A DNA stretch of 64,000 nucleotides from CAVROT01 sp963722905 (GTDB taxonomy: Bacteria; Pseudomonadota; Alphaproteobacteria; Rhodobacterales; Rhodobacteraceae), in NCBI GenBank assembly GCA_963722905.1, contig CAVROT010000004.1:186001-250000 (forward strand). Direction: 5' to 3'. This document shows, one piece after another, positions 59,041 to 64,000 of the stretch; within the stretch, counting starts at the first letter, position 1, and each line of letters starts with the position of its first letter. The position numbers and the translations under genes were made by a program. The notes under the pieces were generated by a model, which searched no databases, was not told where the DNA came from, and saw nothing but the letters and a program-made list of their open reading frames with translations.

Positions 59041-59773
59041 CTAGCCGAAGACGCGGTAATAGAGCCAGTCGGGCATGAAGTTGCCCAGGCGGAACATCGT
59101 GGCGAACCCGCCCGGGAAGCTTCTGGCGAACCCGTCGCCGCCCATGTGCTCGATCATGCGGCGTGCGGCGTCCTCGGGCTCCATGATGAAGGGCATGTCG
59201 AAAGTCGTTCTTGTCGGTCAGCCGGGTGCGGATGAAGCCGGGATTGGCCAGCTGCACCTCGACCCCGGTTCCGCGCAGGTCGGCATACATCAATTCGGCC
59301 AGCACCATGACGCCCGCCTTCGACGCGCCGTAGCCAATGGCGCCGGGAAGGCCGCGGTATCCGGCCAGCGACCCGGTCAGAACGACATGCCCCCGGTCGC
59401 GGGCCACCATGGCCGGAACGACGTGGCCAAGGACACGTGCGCACCCGGTGAGGTTGACGTCGATCATGGCGTTGACCTGTTCGGGGACCCACTCCTGCGC
59501 GGCCTGCGGCCAATAGACGCCGGACAGGAAGACGATCCCGTCGATCTCGCCGGCCTGCATCGCGGCGGCGGCGACGCTGTCGGCGTCGGCCACGTCCATC
59601 GCCACCACCTCGGACCGGCCCGGCAGCTCGTCCGACAGGTCCTGAAGACGCTCCACGCTGCGCGCGCTCAGTACCAGGGACGTTCCCATACGGCTCAGAC
59701 CGTGCGCGACGGCGCGGCCCAACCCCTCGGACGCGCCGACGATCCAGTATCTCTTGCCCTGCCAGTCGCGCAT
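59041..59773 (-). pseudogene. SDR-family oxidoreductase with one-base frameshift
   Basis: From ATG 59773 (AAGGAG upstream) the frame gives a classical SDR: YWIVGASEGLGRAVAHGL (glycine motif), SGVYWPQAAQE, LTGSLAGYRGLPGAIGYGASKAG with Ser-Tyr-x3-Lys, then ANPGFIRTRLTDKNDF. At 59201-59203 (AAA; TTT in the coding strand) one extra base shifts the frame. In the alternative frame the protein resumes without a break: DMPFIMEPEDAARRMIEHM, SFPGGFATMFRLGNF, and stops at TAG 59041-59043 after YYRVFG. The span is 733 bases, one more than a multiple of three, as expected. It could be a true null mutation or a sequencing error. It is last of the FAD oxidoreductase operon. Confidence 0.85.
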
Positions 59774-59829
59774 TCCGTAACTCCTTCGCCCGCCGCCGGT
59801 GCGCATGGATCGCGATACCGCCGCCGCCG

Positions 59830-61254
59830 TCAACCCGGCCGGTCGTCCGGCCCGTTCTCCGGCGCCGTCCAGAGCAGCGCCAGCGCCCCCAGCTTCAGCA
59901 CGCAGGGGACGACGGCGTAGAGTACCGTCAGCGTCGTCAGCGCGGCGGCCGGCGGGTCGCCGCCGCCGTCGTAGCCGGCCGCACCCAGCGCCGGCAGCAA
60001 GGTCACCGCCGCCAGGGCCAGCGTGGCCTTCTGCACGAAGGACCACAGTCCGAACCCCTGCGCCGCGCGCGGTGCGATCCGCTCCAGCCGCGCGGCAAAG
60101 ATGGCGGGCAGCAGGGTCATGTCGGCGGCCAGGGCGGCGCCTGAGGCCACGCAGATGACGGCGAAGGCCGCAACGTCGCCCGCCCCCAGCGTCGCCGCCC
60201 AGCCGAAGGTCGCGATGGCGAGGACCATGCCCCGCATCAGCGCGCGGCGCGGTCCGATGCGGACTGCCACCCGCCCCCAGAGCGGCGCCGACACGGCGGC
60301 GGCGAGAAAGAAGAGCAGCAGCAGCGGCCCCTCCCAGCCGGGCGCGGCCAGACGGCCTTCGACGTAGAAAAGGAACAGCGTCGATGTCACGGCGACCGGG
60401 GCCGCGTTCACCAGCGCCAGGACCAGCAGCCGCCGCGCCACCGGGTCGCGCAACACGACCCCGAGGGCCGACGCCGGTGCCGGATCCGCGCGTTGCGAGG
60501 TCGGCGCGTCCCACGCCCGCCGCATGGCGACGACCGCCGCAAGCGCCAGTAGGGCGAAGCCCGCGGCGAACCAGGCGAAGGGCGCACCCGTCGCCGCCAG
60601 CGCCGTGGGGGCGGCGGCCGCGACGCAGACGCCCGTCAACGCACCCGTCTCGCGCCAGGCGGCCAGACGGACGTGGCCTCCCGCGCCCATCGCGCCCGCC
60701 CGCGCGACCCCCTGCGCGTAGAAGGCGATGGTCAGAAAGCTGAAGCCGCTGAAAAGCCCGGTGAGCGTCAGCGCGAACCACAAAGCCGGCGCGACGGGCG
60801 GGGCCATGGCGAACAGCCCCCACATCGACGCCGCCATGACCGCCGCTCCCAGTGCCACGGCGACACCGCGTGCGCAGCCAGTCCTCTCGATAAGCCATCC
60901 GAAGGCGGGGTCCTGTACGAGATCGACGAACCGAAGCGCCGCCAGAACACCGCCCAGCGTCGCGAGCCCCACGCCGTAGCTGTCGACGTAGAATTTCGGC
61001 GCGTGGATGTAGATCGGCAGGCCCGCCGTCGCAAGCATGGCCGCGAAGAGGGAGAAGGCCACCGGACGGACGGGCCCGCCGCCCGGCGGGCCGGCCTCCG
61101 CGACCTGCGGCAGGGCGCTCGCGTCCGTGGCGCAACTTCGCGCTCCCGCGATGTCCCGGCGTCCGGCCGGGCCAGCCACGGCGGGCGGGCGGCCCGGGCC
61201 GATCCGGGACGTTTCGCCGGGGCCGGGGCGCGGCGGCTCCGGCGGCGCGGTCAC
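59830..61254 (-). CDS. MFS transporter of the GPH (sugar:cation symporter) type
   Basis: Up to 474 residues with about twelve membrane helices from VAFSLFAAMLATAGLPIYIHAPKFY onward. FVDLVQDPAFGWLIERTGCARG is the GPH-family DPxxGxxxDR-type loop. GTG 61254 overlaps the DUF1365 stop (GTGA) but adds a 64-residue Pro/Gly/Arg-rich tail with no helix; an internal GTG at 61062 would start at the first membrane segment. The substrate is unknown. In Rhodobacter sphaeroides I recall a homologue in the same position of the RpoE/ChrR-controlled operon. Confidence 0.8.
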   Translation of the reverse strand: MTAPPEPPRPGPGETSRIGPGRPPAVAGPAGRRDIAGARSCATDASALPQVAEAGPPGGGPVRPVAFSLFAAMLATAGLPIYIHAPKFYVDSYGVGLATLGGVLAALRFVDLVQDPAFGWLIERTGCARGVAVALGAAVMAASMWGLFAMAPPVAPALWFALTLTGLFSGFSFLTIAFYAQGVARAGAMGAGGHVRLAAWRETGALTGVCVAAAAPTALAATGAPFAWFAAGFALLALAAVVAMRRAWDAPTSQRADPAPASALGVVLRDPVARRLLVLALVNAAPVAVTSTLFLFYVEGRLAAPGWEGPLLLLFFLAAAVSAPLWGRVAVRIGPRRALMRGMVLAIATFGWAATLGAGDVAAFAVICVASGAALAADMTLLPAIFAARLERIAPRAAQGFGLWSFVQKATLALAAVTLLPALGAAGYDGGGDPPAAALTTLTVLYAVVPCVLKLGALALLWTAPENGPDDRPG

Positions 61255-62060
61255 CGGCCGATCTCGCCCGGGCGGGGGGCGGGGCGGGACCGGAACGGAG
61301 CGCCCCGCCACCACAGACGCAGCGCCTGCCAGTGGATCAGCGCCAGCACCCGGCGCGACCCGAACGGTCGCGCGACGCAGATGCGCAGCATCGCCGCCCG
61401 GGTCAGCGGCCGCCGCCGTCCCGTCAGAGTGGCATAGAGGGCGCGCGCACCGTCGGCGCCGCGGTAGTCGATCCAGATCCCCACCCGGTCCTCCCGCAGG
61501 TCGAAGCGGAACCGGTAGCCGCCCTCGACAGGCTGGAAGGGCGACACGTGCAGCGCCTTCGTCGCGGTCAGCACGTCCGATGGCTCGATGGGTCCCAGGT
61601 CGTCGCGGTGGCACAGATACGACCGCCGGTCGCCAAACGTGTTCGTCACCTCCGGCACCACGACGCGCAACGCCCCGGCGGCGTCGTGGCAGAACCAGAA
61701 GCTGACGGGATTGAATACGTGCCCCAGCACGCGCGGCTGGGCCAGCAGGAGCACCCGACCGGGCGCCACCTCCGAAAGGCCCTTTGCCGCCAGCACGTCG
61801 CGCAGCCAGACGGCGCCGCGACCCGCGCCGGGCGGCCCGCCGTGGTCGGCGTCGTGCAGCGCCACGGCACCGCGCCGGTTGCGCGCGAAGGGCCAGCGCG
61901 CCGAGACCTCGGCCTCGGGGTCGAGCATCACGTAGTCGACGCGGTAGTCGAACGCGTTCTCCACCGCACCGGCCCGCCCGTGATGCGTCCGCCCGGCCAC
62001 ATGGTCGACGCCGGCCGCAGCCGTCGCGGCGTCGGGGCCGATATGCCCGGACGCCGTCAC
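61251..62060 (-). CDS. DUF1365 domain protein
   Basis: A 269-residue DUF1365 protein. THHGRAGAVENAFDYRVDYVMLDPEA carries the family's N-terminal H-x-R-x3-NxFxY motif (shown in part: HHGRAGAVENAFDYRV). VLGHVFNPVSFWFCHDAAG, EVTNTFGDRRSYL, KALHVSPFQPVEGGYRFRFD and HWQALRLWWRGAPF complete it. It is always found beside the FAD oxidoreductase upstream, in alphaproteobacteria often within a cyclopropane/furan fatty acid locus; the biochemical step is not settled in my memory. GTG 62060 overlaps the previous stop (GTGA). Confidence 0.9.
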   Translation of the reverse strand: MTASGHIGPDAATAAAGVDHVAGRTHHGRAGAVENAFDYRVDYVMLDPEAEVSARWPFARNRRGAVALHDADHGGPPGAGRGAVWLRDVLAAKGLSEVAPGRVLLLAQPRVLGHVFNPVSFWFCHDAAGALRVVVPEVTNTFGDRRSYLCHRDDLGPIEPSDVLTATKALHVSPFQPVEGGYRFRFDLREDRVGIWIDYRGADGARALYATLTGRRRPLTRAAMLRICVARPFGSRRVLALIHWQALRLWWRGAPFRSRPAPRPGEIGR

Positions 62061-63361
62061 TCGGCCGCGACGGCGAAGGCGCCCGGCCGAAGCATCGCCT
62101 GCACCACGTCCACCGCGCTGGCGAAGCCGTCCTCGTGGAACCCGTCGCGCATCCAGGCGCCGCAGAACCACGTGCCGCGCGCGCCGTTCATGGCCCGGAT
62201 CCGCACGCGCCCGTCCTGTGAAGCCAGATCGTAGACCGGATGGCGGAAGGTCGCCTCGGCGTGGATCAGGTCCTCGCGCAGATGCTTGGAGCCGTTCAGC
62301 GTGACGAACAGCGGATCGTCCTTCGGGATGGGCTGGAGGGCGTTCATCCAGTAGGTCAGACCGATCCGGTCGGGCGCGGCATCGGCATCGTGTCGATAGT
62401 TCCACGACGACCAGACGGACCGGCGCCGCGGCATCGCGGCTGGATCGGCGTGCAGCACGGCGTGGTTGTCCTGATAGCGCACCGCCGAAAGCGCCTCCCG
62501 CTCGGGCCCGCTGGCATCGCCAAGCAAGGACAGAGCGTCGTCGGAATGGGTCGCGAAGACGACATCGTCGAACCGCTCCGCCCCGGCGCCGGCGGCGTGC
62601 ACCGTGACGCCCGCGCCCGGCGTCGCGCCGCGCACGACACGGACCACCGGAGTGCGGGACCGGATCTCGACCCCGCGCCGGACCAGATCGGCGGTCAGGC
62701 GGCGCACGTACTCGACCGACCCGCCGCGCACCGTCATCCACTGGTGCTGACCGCTGGAGGCCAGCAGCGCGTGGTTGTCGAAGAACCTCACGAGCGCCTG
62801 CGCGGGGAAATCCAGAATGCCCGCGACCGGGGTGGACCAGATCGCCCCCGAGAACGGCAGCAGGTAGTGGTCGCGGAACCATGCGCCGGTGCTCAGCCGC
62901 TCCAGCAGGGCGCCGATGGTCAGCGCGGGATCGTCCGCGGCCTCCTTCGCGCGGGCGTTGAACCGAAGGATGTCGCGCACCATGCGCACGAAGCGCGGAT
63001 CCGCGGCCCGCCAGGGTTGCGCCAACAGCGCCCGCGCACCCGCCAGACCGTACTCCAGCCGCCCGCCGGGCAAGGCGATGGAGGCGCCGAAACTCATCTC
63101 GGTCGCGCAGACCGGCACGTCGAGCCTGTCGAACAGCGCCGACAGGTGGGGGTAGTTGACGCGGTTGTAGACGATGAACCCCATGTCGACGGGCTGGTCG
63201 CCCCGTTTGCCGGCGATGACGGTTCGGGCGTGGCCGCCGGGACGGTCGTCCGCCTCGTAGAGGACGACGCCGGCGCTGTCGGCCAGCAGATGCGCCGCCG
63301 CCATGCCGGATATGCCCGCGCCGATGACGGCAACGCGCCGCCGCGCCGGGAATTTGGTCAT
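62057..63361 (-). CDS. FAD-dependent amine-oxidase-type oxidoreductase
   Basis: A 434-residue flavoprotein with an FAD dinucleotide fold at the N-terminus (VAVIGAGISGMAAAHLLAD, residues about 10-28), GFIVYNRVNYPHL, HQWMTVRGGSVEYV and a C-terminal FAD segment (GTWFCGAWMRDGFHEDG). It belongs to the cyclopropane-fatty-acid-associated NAD(P)/FAD group seen with DUF1365. ATG 63361 has AAGGG upstream. It heads the operon FAD protein, DUF1365, GPH symporter, SDR. The whole set, less DUF3833, matches RSP1091-RSP1087 of R. sphaeroides as I recall it, an operon of the singlet-oxygen response; no RpoE promoter could be identified upstream. Confidence 0.88.
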   Translation of the reverse strand: MTKFPARRRVAVIGAGISGMAAAHLLADSAGVVLYEADDRPGGHARTVIAGKRGDQPVDMGFIVYNRVNYPHLSALFDRLDVPVCATEMSFGASIALPGGRLEYGLAGARALLAQPWRAADPRFVRMVRDILRFNARAKEAADDPALTIGALLERLSTGAWFRDHYLLPFSGAIWSTPVAGILDFPAQALVRFFDNHALLASSGQHQWMTVRGGSVEYVRRLTADLVRRGVEIRSRTPVVRVVRGATPGAGVTVHAAGAGAERFDDVVFATHSDDALSLLGDASGPEREALSAVRYQDNHAVLHADPAAMPRRRSVWSSWNYRHDADAAPDRIGLTYWMNALQPIPKDDPLFVTLNGSKHLREDLIHAEATFRHPVYDLASQDGRVRIRAMNGARGTWFCGAWMRDGFHEDGFASAVDVVQAMLRPGAFAVAAE

Positions 63362-63592
63362 GTATGAGAACCCTTGATTCAGCCGTCTTGCGGGAAAGGT
63401 GGCGCGCCGATGGATGGCGTCCACGAACGCCTGCGTGAGCGATCTAGCGCGAACGGGGTCCGCAGGCCATGCGGCGGGACGACCTTTCGTCGTCGCAGGC
63501 CAGGGATTTGAGGACGCCGGCCGCGACGAAAGAACCTGCGCGGACCGGCGGACGTCCGGACGGACGGATCCGTCGACGGGCGGGGCGCGTCC

Positions 63593-64000
63593 TCAATCCG
63601 GTTCACGTGCTCCGGCGGCGTCCCCGATCGCGGGGCCGGTGCCCTCGAAATCCATCGCGTGCAGCCGGGCGGCGCGGCCGCCGGCGCGGTCGGCGGCCTT
63701 GCCGATCCCGTCGAGGTCGTCGCGCGCCTGACCGAAATGCCGCTGCAACGCGCCGACCCGTTCGCTCACCAGCTCCACGTCGCGGTTCAGCAGCGCCAGG
63801 GCCGCCCGGATCTCGCCCGCCTGCGCGCGCATGCGGGCGTCCTTCAGGATGGCGCGCATCGTCGTCAGGGTGGCCATGCAGGTGGTGGGCGACACGATCC
63901 AGACGCGGGCCGCGAACCCGTCGCGCACGACCTCGGGAAAGTTTCCGTGCAGTTCGGCGTAGACGGCCTCGGACGGCAGGAACATCAGCGCGCCGTCCGC
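63593..64000 (-). CDS. rmuC: DNA recombination protein RmuC, C-terminal part (5' end beyond window)
   Basis: The frame is open to the window edge and holds the last 135 residues. GALMFLPSEAVYAELHGN is the conserved RmuC segment; VWIVSPTTCMATLTTMRAILKD and a C-terminal coiled-coil-like helix with HFGQARDDLDGIGKA follow. RmuC proteins are DNA-recombination-associated nuclease-like proteins that limit inversions at short inverted repeats. The catalytic core lies upstream of the window. Confidence 0.92.
   Translation of the reverse strand, partial: ADGALMFLPSEAVYAELHGNFPEVVRDGFAARVWIVSPTTCMATLTTMRAILKDARMRAQAGEIRAALALLNRDVELVSERVGALQRHFGQARDDLDGIGKAADRAGGRAARLHAMDFEGTGPAIGDAAGAREPD

Noticed and set aside
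56090..61135. One minus-strand frame running from the symporter through the SDR into FdhF (over 1600 codons)
   Set aside because: It is not a fusion protein: separate signals start FdhF (58849) and the SDR (59773), and the symporter portion of this frame is out of phase with its real protein.
63362..63592. RpoE/ChrR promoter upstream of the FAD oxidoreductase
   Set aside because: I looked for TGATC-N18-TAAGA-like boxes on the minus strand; only an AGATCG near 63440 was found and no matching -10.

Overview
The window is high-GC DNA (by eye near 70 percent G+C) with dense coding, many ATGA/GTGA stop-start overlaps and clear purine-rich ribosome sites. The gene content (HMG-CoA lyase/Mrp/DUF3305-DUF3306-TorD-formate dehydrogenase block, xylose ABC operon, liv-type transporter framed by acyl-CoA ligases, DUF1365/FAD-oxidoreductase operon) points to a marine or salt-adapted member of the Rhodobacterales (Alphaproteobacteria). 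This is inferred from gene order and protein character, not from a database search.

Layout, left to right. 1-2.6 kb: end of an aminotransferase, then a divergent pair of exported proteins (DUF4198 and HupE/UreJ-like) whose start codons overlap. 2.7-6.2 kb: a three-gene operon, gpsA-type glycerol-3-phosphate dehydrogenase, glucosylglycerol-phosphate phosphatase and glucosylglycerol-phosphate synthase, a self-contained route to the osmolyte glucosylglycerol. 6.3-14.5 kb: exopolysaccharide genes (Wza-like lipoprotein, NAD-dependent epimerase, priming sugar transferase, YjbF, YjbH, FlaA1/CapD-type dehydratase), with a 17-base G run in the divergent promoter region. 14.8-17.9 kb: a di-haem peroxidase convergent with a secreted FG-GAP/ASPIC protein. 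18-24.3 kb: xylFHGBA with a recognisable promoter. 24.5-30.3 kb (minus strand): HMG-CoA lyase, DUF6505, a DUF4444 biotin/lipoate-ligase-like protein, Mrp ATPase, DUF6494 and a multi-cluster ferredoxin. 30.4-36.5 kb: DUF3305, DUF3306, TorD chaperone, a small Tat peptide and FdhAB, with no membrane cytochrome subunit. 36.5-42.7 kb: an orphan papain-like protein, a LacI regulator, DinB, an N-formylglutamate amidohydrolase, tRNA-Val, rpmJ and a pseudo-caspase with a peptidoglycan-binding domain.

42.8-54.6 kb is a branched-chain/aromatic-acid type ABC transporter operon (acyl-CoA ligase, livG, livH, livM, binding protein, livF, PaaK-like ligase, all minus strand). It is broken open at three places: a plus-strand RTX calcium-binding protein between livG and livH, an AT-richer 422-base stretch between livH and livM, and a plus-strand orphan gene between livF and the PaaK-like ligase. 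54.9-58.9 kb: a DUF481-like outer membrane protein and a stand-alone second formate dehydrogenase catalytic subunit. 59-63.4 kb: an operon of FAD oxidoreductase, DUF1365, GPH-type symporter and an SDR, resembling the RpoE/ChrR singlet-oxygen operon of Rhodobacter sphaeroides; the SDR carries a one-base frameshift. The window ends in the 3' part of rmuC.

The only stretch above 300 bases without a secure gene is 48296-48717. Shorter gaps with nothing recognisable include 403-591, 9217-9500, 12434-12605 and 14535-14799. I saw no CRISPR array, insertion sequence or replication origin.
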